Shown in pieces: positions 51,693 through 64,000 of a stretch of 64,000 bases of DNA. The notes below the pieces were generated by a model. The model did not search any database, had not been told where the DNA came from, and saw only the letters and a list, made by a program, of their open reading frames with translations. Origin of the DNA: Membranipora membranacea (lineage: Eukaryota; Bryozoa; Gymnolaemata; Cheilostomatida; Membraniporidae); contig OU612065.1 of the NCBI GenBank assembly GCA_914767715.1, positions 14,818,001-14,882,000 on the forward strand. Reading direction: 5' to 3'. Both the position numbers and the translations under genes were made by a program. Position 1 is the first letter of the stretch. Each line of letters begins with the position of its first letter.

Positions 51693-54600
51693 ATGGGGCA
51701 AGCTGAGAGCAGGCAGGAGCAGTTTTGGGAGGCATGTGGATTTGGACACACAGACAAAGTTAGACAGTTGTTAGATGAAGGGATCGATGTGAACTGGGTA
51801 TCAAAGACAGTAAGTTTCCTTGCGATGTTCTTCATGTCATCTAAACCTGAACCATAAACTTTGAGTATTTATATGTTTATGCCTGAACACTTACTTTTCT
51901 GGCGGAGCTTGTGTTTGTGGCTTTCAGTCAATCATGACTTGCTGACTTGACTATATTATGTTTGCTGATTGTCATTCGGTTATTTCTATGAAATTCATCT
52001 AGAACTGTATACAATGTTAATCATTATACATTATTATGATATTACAGCATGACTCATGTCCTATACATGCTGCATCACAAGGAAAACCTAAAATAGTAAA
52101 GCTACTGATAGAAGCTGGATGTGATGTGAACGTCAGGGATGAGGTAAGTTTAGTTAGATGACTCAGATATATTTTAGAAGTTGCGCCACTTTAGTATATT
52201 AGTACTGTACTGAGAAATAGCTCCAAGATATTTAATCAGCCAATGAATTTCATCTCCAATATAGCAAATGGTGTGCATGAGAGAAAACATGCCTGTTGAG
52301 AAATACGTCCTGTCATGTATACATTTTGCAGTAAGATGATTTTGTATTGCATTGGTAATTTACAGAGGCTATGCACAGCTCTACATCACGCTGCTATGAA
52401 GGGATTTACAGAATGCGCCAAGTTGTTACTGGAAGCTGGAGCAGTTGTGAATGTGCAAGACAAGGTAATACTGATCATCCGCACTGGTGAATCCTTTCCT
52501 GCACTAGACAGGAAATGATGACTATTATCTGATCAATCTAATTGCTAACTTGATTAATTAGGGTTTTCTGTCATATAGCATACAATAACTAGTAGGCCCC
52601 ATACAATTCGATTGTGGTTGAGGTTCAGGCCCTTTTCTTTGGACAAGATATGAATTTATTGTTTGTTTAAATTCATTTTATATGTGCTGTATGATTTCAA
52701 AGATATTCAACTACAGATCTTTGAAATGCATCACTAACATGAGCGCAGTATTGATGTATTTCATGTCAGGAGTTTGGTTACTGGTACCTACAGATAACTA
52801 AGCAATGGTGATGTTAGAGAAACTGAATGTGATAATTATTGCTTAGCCTGTAGACCTGTATCCTCTTATTTTAGAACAAATGGACACCACTTCACAATTC
52901 TTCATACTGGGCACATCCAGGCGTGACTGAACTCTTGCTCACACATAAAGCTGATGTTTCACTCAAGAATAAGGTTTGTTGTGCCAAAATACGCTTCCTA
53001 TCCTACTACACTCTGATTACTACATTTCTAGGGGTGCTGGTAGTTTCATGGCTCCTTCATCACAATGCCCTCACTTAACTATTTTACATTGTTTCAAATC
53101 TAATCTCTATGTATGCATACTTTTTTCCTCACTATCAGGAATACTTGACATGTACACAAAGCTGCATTCGTACCGCAATATCTGCAGCCAAGCCAATGAG
53201 ATGTTGGGTGATGGTGTTTGACGTTAAGCTTGTCAGCCACATTGTCTTTTCTATAACAATCAAGAAGTTTTGCTCTGCATTTTTGGATCCCAGCCAATCC
53301 TAATTGGTGCATATGAAGCCAATCGCATCCTCAGACAGTCGGTAAGGGTATTTAGTACATGTATCATTTAGGACTGGCTGTGGTACGAATACACGATTGC
53401 TCACAATAATGCCCTCATTGCTGTATTTAAAGCCCAATGACGTAGGTGTAGATCCTCAACCCTTAGGATTTACTGTTTATGCATTCCAGAATCTTTGTGT
53501 TTGAGCGCTGAAAATGTTCTCTGGAAAGAATGGTCTAATACTTTTGAAATTCAGGGGTATCCTATCCTGCTACATTTAATGTGGTTGTAGGATGATCGGC
53601 TACCATTGCACGAGGTCGCTCGCAGTAAAAGCGATGATGAAGTGTCCGTAGGTAAAGTAGCTGATTTGCTGATACAAGCTGGATGTGAGATTGAGTCTCG
53701 GGCTGGAACTGATGGCTTCAGTGACTTTACCGTTCTCATGTTCTCAGCCTATCATGGTCATATCAGTGTAGTCAGATATCTAATCGATGCCAGATGTGAA
53801 GTCAATGCACAAAGCTCTGTAAGTTTGCTATGAATTTTAAATACTCTAGCATATTTGCAAGTTTTGGATGGGTAACCACCATCAGTATGTGTGCTGTGTC
53901 TCGGCAAGTTCCTGGGAACTCCAGAGATAATACAGTTAATACAATATCAAGTTTAACTGCATTGGGAGTTGCTCCCTCGTAAGCAGTGGCTTACCAGTAA
54001 AAATAATAATCATATAAACATATAAGCATTTATACGCTTATGATAATATTGATATTTTTATGTCAGCAATGAAGAATGGTAGTTGTAGCAGTAGAATGCT
54101 GGTGACTCAGAATTGGAGATTCCAACGTGATGATTAATATTATTGTGAGATGCGACATGATTGTTTTTTTAATAAGCTTTTTTCTTCTTTAATGAAAAGA
54201 ACAAATGGACAGCATTACACTGGGCTGCTGATCGTGGCCATGCTGATGTTGTAGAGTTACTGTTAGAGAACGACGCTGACAGTAATCTGCTGAGCGAGGT
54301 ATGTCTTCTCCCAACATGTTACGGTGATTTTTTTTGTATTTTTGTACTTCACACTATGACTCGTAATATGTCAAATATGATATGAATGTAAGCAGCAGAA
54401 CGAAATAGTGGCCTTTCAATGACACCACATTATCATTGACACATTTATTGAAGATTCAAGTTTATTATACCACTAAAATGTAGAATTATTTTGATCCATT
54501 TTGCCCGCAGTGCGGTCATACCCATTCTACTGGTGAGACGCCGGCGGCTCAAACCCTAAATGCAGGCAAATTGGATCATGCTTGATCTAACTAAAATGAG

Positions 54601-55686
54601 GGAATGTTGGGCATCAAAATAAAAAAGCCAAAAATGAAATGTCAATATGAGTGTCCAATAATAACAAGTTACCATACTAGCTTTTTCATCTCTTTGTAGA
54701 CTCAGAAATAACAAGATTTGAATGTTTTGCTGGCTTGGTTATAGGTTATAGGACTAGCTTTTTTTCTATCACCTTATAACCCCTATATGTTGCAGAGAAA
54801 AGAGAAAGCTAGAGACAGAGCTAAATCAGATGATGTGCGTGCAATACTCGATAAATTCTGTGGTACAACACCCTTACCAACTGACAAGCCTAAACGACAT
54901 CGCACTCATAGCGAGCTCAGTGAAGATGAAATGCCTGATATAAAGGACTTTCCACAGCACCTGAAACCTCCAAGTAGCAACCCATCCACCCCAAAGTCAG
55001 ATAGAGTGGATGTTGGTGCTGAGGGAGACATTAGACTGAGATGTGATACTCAAACAAGCTCTGACAGCTATCAGAGGGCAATGGCAAATACACCACCGTC
55101 AGAATGTGCAACCGATCTACAGTCAGTAGCAGATTGTACTGCATCACTCAATGGACTGGTACTCGCTACAGGTGAAGTAATCAACTCTTCACCACAGGAT
55201 AACAAAGGTAAACATGATGAGGGTCAAGCAGAACTTATACTGCAAGCTGAGGTGACAGAGGATGATCTATCTGTGAGTCAGTCAGCACCGGTAGAGGATG
55301 CTGATCCATCTTTGGAATCCGGTGAGTCATCTCAAGAACTTGTAACAAAGACTGATGAATCTGAGGACAAACAGCTGGCAGCATCTGCACAAAACAGTCA
55401 GCCATCACTAGTCACTGCAGAGAAGATGGAGGAAGTAATTGAGCAGCAGTCACAGGAAAAGAATGCGGCGAGTTCTAGTGAGTCAATCACAAGGAGCACT
55501 GATGGTGGCAGTGAAGAAAATCCTCCTGAGTATAAGTATGGCTTGGGAGATGATAATAAGTTGACGCCAACAGATGATGTGAAGCTAAACCAAGTCAGTG
55601 AGTCGTCAGCTAAAACTGTCAATGATGAGATGGAGAAGGCTCAACAGTCTGCAGATGGTGAAGAAGATACTCCTGAGGTGAAATGA
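51693..55686 (+). CDS. Ankyrin-repeat protein with N-myristoylation motif
   Basis: Exons: 51693-51809, 52048-52143, 52366-52464, 52875-52973, 53591-53818, 54200-54298, 54796-55686; 542 residues. I chose the ATG at 51693 because it gives MGQAES, a consensus N-myristoylation signal (Gly2, Ser6), and an acceptor-like AG lies just upstream; an in-frame ATG at 51669 is the alternative. Residues about 8-246 hold seven ankyrin repeats with LHHAA, LHWAADRGH and VVELLLE type cores. Exons 2, 3, 4 and 6 each encode one repeat of 32-33 residues and exon 5 encodes two, one with an insert. All introns are phase 0. Residues about 270-542 are rich in Ser, Glu, Asp and Gln and look disordered. I do not recognise a named orthologue. 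Membrane-anchored scaffolding is inference from the myristoylation motif and repeats. Confidence 0.92.
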
Positions 55687-56564
55687 TCCAATGAAGACAT
55701 CATTCATATTTGGCTGTGATAACAATATCATATAAAACTAGCCGTGTCTCCAGGCTACTTTTTTTGTATTTGGAGTACTCCCAAGACAAAAAAATAAGTC
55801 GCGTAACAAAGCTTAATACAAAACAGCCAAAACGTCTATGCTTTCAACCACTTATCCTCAGTAGGTGTGATATGACATTGCAGCTGTCATTGCTATGTTA
55901 AATCTGTGCTTGTATGTCCTCTTTAATACTATGAAATGTATGCTGGATCTATTCGTTCCACTCATTTCATTTCCATCTATAATTGCAAGATCTGAACAAA
56001 AAGTTTCAGGAATCACAGTAATATGACCTATGTGATGTAACACACAGACCTCAATGTCACTGGTGCTTGAGTATATCTAAACTAATTCTATTTTCTATAT
56101 TGTCATCATCAAGGATACAGGGCGACCCTGAACCTTTCCTCTCGAATTGTTCTTATACTACTTGATCAGCTTTTGCCCAGTATTCTTTTTGTTCCACTAT
56201 GTATGTGTGCCTTCAATGTTTCTGCATTTATATAATTTAGTCATTTTTGCAATGTTTTACATTATAAGGTAAATAAGAGTTGCATTTATGAAGTAAATTA
56301 TTCTCAATCATTCATTTTTGATATTTAAACTGAAATAGTACTTTCAGTTAGAAAAGTGTTTTTCGTTATTATCAGTGTTCGTTATTTGACCTATGGCGAT
56401 GTGATATGATCAATGATTGAGTTCCATGAGAGCAATACAACAAAGGCGAATCTTTTATAATTTTTATTTATGATTTAGAAGTTGGATTTAATTCAACGCT
56501 TGTAGAGAGGCTCCACTAAAGTCTTGTTTTTATGCCCAAATTTGGTTCTGTCAATCCCTTCAGT
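55687..56564. other. Tail-to-tail intergenic region
   Basis: 878 bp between the ankyrin-gene stop and the stop of the channel gene on the other strand. It should hold both 3' UTRs. AATAAA on the minus strand at 56468-56463 fits the channel gene. I found no canonical plus-strand signal for the ankyrin gene. Confidence 0.6.
56463..56468 (-). terminator. Candidate poly(A) signal for channel gene
   Basis: AATAAA on the minus strand 97 bases after the stop codon of the channel gene. Confidence 0.55.
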
Positions 56565-59500
56565 CTAGAAGGTACGTCCGCGGATGTTTGATACAAGCCA
56601 GTCCCAACTGTCATCATACTGGGTAGGGTCTGAGATATCTTTCATGAACCCTATTGCTGTCTTTTTGAATTTTTTCTGTGCATCTGAAATACGGCGATCA
56701 CCGTGGCTGCTTAGATCGTCTGTAACATTGAGCACTGCCTGGTTTGCTTGTTTGAGAAGCTGTTTTCTCTCATGTAGATTTTCAAAGAGTTGCTCCATGG
56801 CACGAAAGAACCTTTAACATGATATGAAGACATGGTATATTAAACTGAGAAAATGCTGTTTTTCACTCCCTAACTAGATGAAGCCAGATGACTTACACCT
56901 AATTCAATCCCAAGGAGTTGCAACATCTGTAAAATGCGTTTCCGATGACAATAGTATATTAATGCACATACAAAACTAACTTACTTCACTATTCGGTGAA
57001 ATACATTGACAAAAATATATCTGTTACTTGATGATTGGATAAAATAGCTTTGATCTGCTAAGTACCTGGTAGCTGTGGTGTGTTCAGCTTGTCGTGTCTT
57101 ATAAGTACCTCCACAAAGTTGAAGTTTCCACATTCGGGCATGTCGGAAATTAATTAAGATGCCAGAAACTTACTTCGATGCCTTATAAGCTCAGTTGCCA
57201 ATGAATTATGATATAATTAGCATAATTATAATTAGGCATCAGTTGAGAGCTTATAGTAAATTCAGACAAACACAATGCAGAAGTAGCCTTTACCTTTAAT
57301 CTTAAAATGAGTAAACTTACTCAAACAGCGTGTCTTTACACCATACAGATTGTACTTTTGAATGTTGTAGAGATTTGGCCGCTTTCATCATGGCTTGAAG
57401 TTTATCGTTGTCCATGTCACTTGAGGTTGTATCATTGTGGCATGATGATATAGATCTACCATCGTCGGGATTGAAATTCTTCACAGACGGAGAAATCCCA
57501 TATCTCAAAAAGTCTAGGGTCAGTACAGAAGCTGGCTTCTGAAAGTTTACACGAGGTAGAATTTTTCAAAAATTTATAGTAAAAGGAGATGATTTATTAT
57601 GATCCAAAGTCTGCACTACTATTCAATCTGTTAGTTTATGATTTCCAGATTTGTATTCTCTTAGCTTTGTGATCAACGGGATCTTATATTGTGAACTGGT
57701 TGTGTATGAAATGTACGGTACAGTACAGTACGGTACAGTCGTTTGCTGTTTGACGATCTCTTGCTACCTAAATTTTACTTCCGCAGGGCTCTACTCAAAT
57801 TTGTTATTATTAGCAAGCATCACTAATCCTATTTTATAGAGGAGGGAGCAGTTATTCGAGTCATTTATCTTGCGTTAGTCATGACAGGTACCTTGCTTTC
57901 TGAAGAATTTGTTGTTACTTTGTTTTTTGCATCTTCGTTAAAGCTAACATGAGACCTTCTGAATTCCTGGTGTTTTGTTTGCTCACAGTCTAGTCGCCTG
58001 CTCTGTGTGCTTAGCTTTGGTGTATGCATCCCTTCTTCAATTCCTCTCAATTGAGAACGTATTTCTCTATTTTTCATCAACAGATCTCCACCTGGGACAT
58101 TTTGAATAATGTCAAACTTGGTGCAAGTCATGGGAATTTCATGATAATTAATGAAGAAAATCCCATCCCCCTAATATTGGGAACTTTAAAAAAAAATCCA
58201 TCACTCTATCAATCGATCTCTAAACTTTATCAGCTTTAACTACAATATATTTGATGCCATACGTTGTCTCACCTGTCAAAGTATTATCTCGGAGTTTTTC
58301 TCGTAGTGAGTTGCGTGAATCACTTATAATGAGATCCTATAATAAACAATAATCACCGGTTTGAGCATCAATATCAGCATGCATTTTTTCATCTTTTAGT
58401 TTGCAAAGGCCAACTGTGTCAGTGTTTTAATAGAATACCAACAGACCGAATCGTCTGTTCTAACACCACAAGACACAGTCTTGATGAATATAATGTTAAT
58501 CATACTTACAGGTACTTTTATTTTATCTTCTTTTGCAGTTTTCTGTCGTCTTCTATCGCTCTGTACATCTTTGGTAGAGTTGGTCCGTTCACTTGATGAA
58601 ATGCTTTCATCCTTGGAAACTAAATGGAAGTGATTTATATGAATTCACAATGGTAATATGACAAAATGACAGTATGTTTGACAATATGAAAAACATGACA
58701 ATATGACCATAATGGTAATATGAAAATTCCACTCATGTAGTTGCAATCCATTTTATATCAAATTCATGAGACAGAACCAGTTTTCAATAAATAGAGAAAG
58801 AGACGAACAAATCACCATTGTTTTCACTCCCACTGCCAGGTTGATTAGTAGCTAGCGCCTTCTTTTGAGTTTTAGGTTTAGGAAAAGTTTCACTATCTCC
58901 AGCATTAGTATTTATGTTTTTTCCCTTGTCAACTTTGATGCGTGTAACCTGATTGGGAGATCTATTTTTAGCTTTGGAAGCTTTGTTTTTTTTAAGTTTC
59001 AGCGGTGCTGTCAGATATTCTTTGACATCATAGGTTGGGGGATCAAATACCTGAAATGATTAAAAGATGCACAGCAAAAATTATTGATTAGTAGCTAGAA
59101 CCTTCTTTTGAGTTTTAGGTTTAGGAAAAGTTTCTCTGACTCTAGCCTTTGTGTTAACGTTGTTTTTCCCTTAGCATTTTTGATGCGTGTAACCTGATTT
59201 GGAGATCTATTTTTAGCCTTGGATGTTCTGCTGTTTTTTTGAGGTTTCAGCGGTGCTGTCAGATATTCTTTGACATCATAGGTTGGGGGATTAAATACCT
59301 GAAATGATTAAAAGATCCACAGCAAAAATTAGTTCAGTGGATATGTTTTTTTTGCATTGGAATGCAATCACGCTCGCAATCGCAATAAACTGCTGAAGTG
59401 TATTGGTTAACATTTCTAATATATTATAATATTTATATTTGTATGTATATATATATATATATTATTATATTTACGCCTTATTCTTACTCTCATTTTAGAT

Positions 59501-62500
59501 CTGATACTGTATGGTACAGATTGATCAGATGGTAGTGCGCTGTGTACACAGTAAATGACTGATTGCTCACTGTCCCTCTGAAGCATTTTGTCACTTGATC
59601 TTCTTCTCTCTTCTTCAAAATTTAGTAGATTGAACTTCTTTGGCCTTTTCATTTCTCTGCCAACAAACTGGAGCTGGTAATGGAGATTTTTAAGATCGTC
59701 AATTCGGGCCTTTATCTCCTTCTGCTTTTCATGTTTCTCCATCAATTTCTTTCTAACCAACTAAAAAAATCAGTTGGCATGATTACACCTCAAATACCTG
59801 TAAATGGTTAATCATGTTGATTTTTGTAATTTGACCACATATTTTATTCTGTGTTTCCATAGGGCAAGCTTCGGATAGCTGATTGGCTATTTGAAGCATC
59901 GAAACAGGTTGCCCTCTGTGAGAAGAGTTTGCAGTACTCAGCGCAAACTGGTTCACACAAGCCAATCAGCCTGAATGGTGTGCGGTAAAGATCTAAAGTC
60001 TTGAAAGCAGGAGGCCGGAGTACTAGTACGAACAAAGAGGTGACAACTCAGTTTGATCTAGGTCGGCATCAAAATCCACATGGACACACATTGATGGCAA
60101 GTGTCAAATTGTGAAATTTCTTTTGAGTATAAGAGTAACATCCTTTCAACTTTCGTCATGCTGTTATTCGTGGCATAACAACTACAGATATATTTATGCC
60201 TGATAATGTGCTATATAATAACTTACACCGAAGTTGTTGATGAGAACAGCTGCAAACAAGTTAGCGTAGATGTAGTTGGAAATCACCATCCACATTATAA
60301 TGTAAACGCTCACCCAGCCCTACAAAATACAGAATCCAGCTGTAATCCAACCACATCGACAGGAGGTAATAAAAAGATGCCATGCTGGTAATTTCTACAG
60401 TCATGTTGCATATGCTATCTTTAGATCGGATGCTATGAACTGAACTATGAACACATAACTTAACATAAAAACCAAAAGTGAGAAAAAGAATAGTTGGACA
60501 ATGCAGGGGTTTTTTCAATTGGAAGAGAGCGATGCTTTTTTAACCAAATTATCACCAACTCTTCACCCAAAGGCCTGCTCATTTAGTCTTTTAATTTGAT
60601 TGATTCGATTAGGAGATCGGAAATGAGACTACTAGAAGATCTTACTCACTAAGCTAAGACCAGGAGCATAGACTTGATAATAAGTTATTATTAAGTTTAT
60701 GGGTAAGAGCGATCAGCGATCAGTGAGTGATTTTGGCAGTTATTATTGAAAACCCCCCCCCCCAGAAACAATATCAGAAAGCAGTGCAGTGTAGCAGTGC
60801 AGTGTAGCAGTGCAGTGTAGCAGTGTAGGACTAACTATTTGTCATCGATATTAGATTAATACTTACTTTACTGCTCATTTGTTACGCTAAACTGATATTC
60901 CTCACTAAAACAAATGAAGCTGAGCTCATGTCATAATAAGCGGGTTGTGATTAAAGTTTTGAGATTCTAGCGGAGCATCTCGGCCGCAGCTTTTTTACCC
61001 CGTGAACAGCTACGGCTTCTTTCAGATCTTGGAGGAAATGGTCGAATGTGAATAGTCTGAACAAGAAGAGTAAAAATGCTCCCTCCTCCTCCAAGCCTAA
61101 ATTTGTATACCTGAAATAAAACCAGACTTTACTGTCAATATTGCTTACTGGTTTGCCTTGGCTTTGATGGTGAACCTGAAAAAGTCCCCAAATTTCCTTA
61201 GTTGATATTCTGATTGGGATCTACATATACATCCTGGTACCAAAAACATGCCAGAATCAAACGCAAGACTTGTGATTTCAAGTATCTCCATAAGAGATCG
61301 AAACTCCTAGGTCACGAATGTCAGCAGAGAATGTAAAAAAACACATCAGCAATCTGAACCTATATATCTATATAATATGCAACATGCTCACCTCCAGGTG
61401 TTAACTTACTAAATTTTCTCATTTCCCTCTGTAGCTATGTTAATATATTCAAAATATGGCGCCTACCTGATTAGTACAAATTGATGAGTTTGATGTTCAT
61501 ATTCCACAAAAAAGTTCATTCCGAGCAGCCAGTATAGGGTGCTTGTCACCATCATCATAATGCCTACATACAACAAGCTTGGCAATGCTTGTACAACAGC
61601 GCTCAATATAATCTCTGATTGCTTCGACATAAGCATTATCCTGAAAGCAGTATGAATTATAAGTTATGACACAAATTATGCTAAGGATAATATTTGCATT
61701 GCAGCCACTGTTTTGTTTTGCAATAAAACAAAATAAAAATGTGGGTTGAGGCTATTTCAACCCATTGATTGATGTATTCAGGGAGGGTGGGATATACCCT
61801 GATCACTGAATTAGATTCTTCTCTTAGAATGGAAATAGTATCATAGCGTTATACGGTATAGGACACTAAACACAGGGACTCATCTGACTGTTATCTGATT
61901 GGCTGTCCCTAGTAGCATGAATAATAAGCCTGAGAAATTGTCTTGTTTACAAAATTGCAAACAGTAATTATACCCCTACAGTGTCGATGATTAGGGCATT
62001 TCTAGATTGCTACTAGGGACTGGCTATTTTTGCAAGCCCTTTGTTTTGCAAAAGAAAGCTAATGATGCTATTCCAGATATGGAATTCAATGACCCTGATC
62101 TATTGATTGTATTGTATCCACATTACATCAAAACTGTATATTATCTTCTCCTGTGATAGAAGAAGACAACTTCTACACTCCGAGATATGAAGAACCTAGA
62201 ATCAGGGAGCCCGAAACTCCCTGCCGGAAGGGATTGAAAAATTAGCCCGGCTCATTATGATGACTGAGTGAAAATAGTAGATTCGGATAGGGTAATATAT
62301 CTTACACCTCCTTAATGGTCAAATTTGGTTTGAATATACCTGATCTGTAAACAGTCCTAAAATGAATTGACTGATTGCGAGCCGAGCAAGCCCTGCAAGT
62401 CTTTTCTGGGGCCTAATGTATTCATACTTGGCTCATTATCCCTCTCGGTGCCAGAGAATTTCGAAATTATGATATTTGGGAGTCAGTATGTCAATTCTCG

Positions 62501-63874
62501 GCCTTGCTGAAAATGCAGCTCATATACAAGTTTCTTAAATCAGCACCATGTACAGTTATCATATTCAGTACTCCCACCTTGTGCATAACATGAGACGACA
62601 TGACTGGCAGATGAGAACCACAGTTTTCTGAGCAGAAAGACTCCAAGTTTTCATAAGCACATCACTCTCCTGTATTTGCTCCCTAAATATGCCATTATAT
62701 AGCAGTAGGGAAGCCATATAACCTGGAATCAGAAAAAAATGACAAATTTTGACCAATATGTTTGAGAAGATGGAGACAGTGTCCACGTCGAGATAAAAAT
62801 TTACGAGACATTTATTGCATTTGCCTCTAACACTTAGGTTAACAGGGTATGTTATCTATCTAAAAGTATTTATTGTGAAGAACGCAGGAAAGATGTGTAT
62901 TGTACATTCCTTTATTATGAGATCTAAATTTCTTCAGTACTAGGGCTTTTCATTTTTTTAAATAGATAAAAGTTACCCAGGGTGTATCAGGCCTCAAAAT
63001 TAGAGATGGAATACCCTAGGAACTATTGTACACCTAAATAACATATTCACTACAGTGTTTGACCCATTTGGAAAATATGTATCCTGTATCAATAATCAAA
63101 GATGAAAAATAAATCTGAATAATATTGAAGAACTATGCTCGCCTTTTCGTTTTCATGAGGAAATACAAACACACACAACGAGTCTGAGCCAGCTCTGCAA
63201 CTGCCATAACTTAGCAACAGCTAAATTTTCTTTTATTTTAACATAAACATTTTTCATACCAGTGCAAAACAATGCGAGGACGGTCACCCAAAAGTTGTAT
63301 GATGTTATGTAGCGCTTCCAGTCATAACAACACCATAGTATCACCTCCATCAAGAAGGTGAAGAACACAACGTGATCCATATACACCATTACGTAGTAAG
63401 CTGTCAGCGTAGTACCTTCCCACTTGTAGCCTGCCAAGCTCTAAAATGATCAAATTATACTTCGTGACTTTATTTGCTGTTATGATGTAATTTTGCCTGA
63501 AATGATAGAGTCATGATCATATAAACTCTATAAAGTATTCATGCATATGGTTAGAGTAAAACTTCACTGCAAATTTCTGTATTACAAACACCATGCATTG
63601 ATTGTATTAGAACCTGATGTTGAGCCAAATCAAGTAAGACAAATTGTGTTAGAAATATCACCTCAAAATATGCATCCCAAATCACTTGAGAGATAATATT
63701 AAGTAGCCCAGCTAACAAAATTGCCAGCCAAAATCCTTTTGTGTTCAGCAGATAGTGCAGAAACTCAATGCTTGTTGCCTGGTCAATGTCAAAGAATTTT
63801 CCTATGAGCGCTTTTTTGTGTTTCGTCAGTGTACGATTTTTCCGTCTGTCAACTCTAGTTACACCTAGTCTTAT
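56565..63874 (-). CDS. CatSper-like six-transmembrane cation channel, 5'-partial
   Basis: Exons: 63874-63662, 63440-63260, 62722-62578, 61640-61467, 61110-60999, 60319-60227, 59760-59488, 59050-58816, 58619-58510, 58336-58273, 58091-57892, 57538-57321, 56811-56565; about 754 residues in window, frame continuous. The N terminus is off the right edge. Segments: S1 (GFWLAILLAGLLNIIS), S2 (VVFFTFLMEVILWCC), S3 (NFWVTVLALFC), an S4 with few basic residues (LICQSCRLMLCTR), S5 (ALPSLLYVGIMMMV then LLGMNFF), a pore helix LFRLFTFDHF and S6 ending ANLFAAVLINNF. The pore TFDHF resembles the TxDxW filter of CatSper subunits, closest to TLDHW of CATSPER2, but with Phe for Trp. After S6 comes a charged, probably coiled-coil stretch (KKLMEKHEKQKEIKARI) and a long hydrophilic tail ending SNIRGRTF. 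CatSper subunits form the calcium channel of the sperm flagellum. Subunit assignment is unsure; another one-domain voltage-gated cation channel is possible, and more repeats could lie upstream. Confidence 0.78.
59084..59333 (-). pseudogene. Decayed tandem duplicate of a channel-gene exon
   Basis: Directly repeats 58841-59083: the 3' part of the upstream intron, the acceptor (exon would begin at 59298) and most of the exon 59050-58816. Both copies read NPPTYDVKEYLTAPLK or DPPTYDVKEYLTAPLK. In the 59.1-59.3 kb copy a net two-base change after the shared KGK codons shifts the frame, an in-frame TAG follows, and the final 25 bases with the donor are absent. I therefore put the 58816-59050 copy in the gene model. 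Use of the first half through the shared AAT CAG/GTTACA donor cannot be excluded. Confidence 0.8.
60036..60094 (+). repeat. Dispersed repeat copy B
   Basis: Partner of the copy at 4290-4340, located in a channel-gene intron between the S6 exon and the coiled-coil exon. Both copies lie in introns of minus-strand genes. Confidence 0.7.
60776..60825 (+). repeat. 13-bp minisatellite beside a poly-C run
   Basis: About three and a half copies of GCAGTGCAGTGTA, in the channel-gene intron before the S6 exon. A run of 11 C lies just upstream at 60753-60763. Confidence 0.9.
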
Positions 63875-64000
63875 CTGCAAAGGAATTACCAATCGTAAAA
63901 TATATGAATTTTAGGAAACATCTATATTAAACTTGCTGGCTGTAATGCACAGCAACTTTGAAATTGGATCTAGGTTGTTAGTGCCATACTCGCATTAGAT

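Noticed and set aside
59783-60035. Minus-strand open frames between the S6 exon and the coiled-coil exon of the channel gene
   Set aside because: The flanking exons already join in phase 0 with proper splice sites, and the peptides match nothing and would interrupt the tail.
60595-60665. Minus-strand tRNA-like sequence with TAGCTTAGTGAG and ATCGAATC
   Set aside because: I could not fold a cloverleaf with matching acceptor stems.

Overview
This is an animal nuclear DNA window: AT-rich, with long introns bounded by GT/AG splice sites, non-LTR retrotransposon remains and many hairpin-forming repeats. Protein content fits an invertebrate: a CatSper-type cation channel, single-copy housekeeping genes, and a small methyltransferase of bacterial style. 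I cannot fix the phylum from sequence alone. All gene models below were assembled by eye from splice sites, reading-frame continuity and recalled family sequences.

Layout. 67-24039 (-): EXOC4/Sec8, exons 1-23, running off the left edge before its last C-terminal part. Its largest intron (10386-16622) holds two LINE remains, and other introns hold foldback elements, a perfect 46-bp palindrome and a roughly 1.2-kb block of imperfect tandem repeats. 24040-24228: compact divergent promoter. 24229-27740 (+): KDSR, complete, ten exons. 27884-30610 (-): POP4 (RNase P/MRP subunit), complete, tail-to-tail with KDSR at 143 bp. 30611-34530: mostly repeats and possible leader exons of the next gene. 34577-46575 (+): a MAP3K2/3 (MEKK2/3) kinase, complete, 11 coding exons. 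48435-49729 (-): a three-exon SAM-dependent methyltransferase. 51693-55686 (+): an N-myristoylation-motif ankyrin-repeat protein, seven exons. 56565-63874 (-): the C-terminal part of a six-transmembrane voltage-gated-type cation channel resembling CatSper, with a long cytoplasmic tail and a decayed tandem exon duplicate; its N terminus lies beyond the right edge.

The genes act in unrelated processes: exocytosis (EXOC4), sphingolipid synthesis (KDSR), tRNA/rRNA processing (POP4), MAP-kinase signalling (MAP3K2/3) and probably sperm or ciliary ion conductance (channel). I see no operon or pathway cluster. The items most worth a second look are the duplicated exon in the channel gene, the bacterial-style methyltransferase with introns, the chained small upstream ORFs abutting the MAP3K start, the lengthened MAP3K activation loop, and the foldback element whose end sits next to an EXOC4 splice acceptor.
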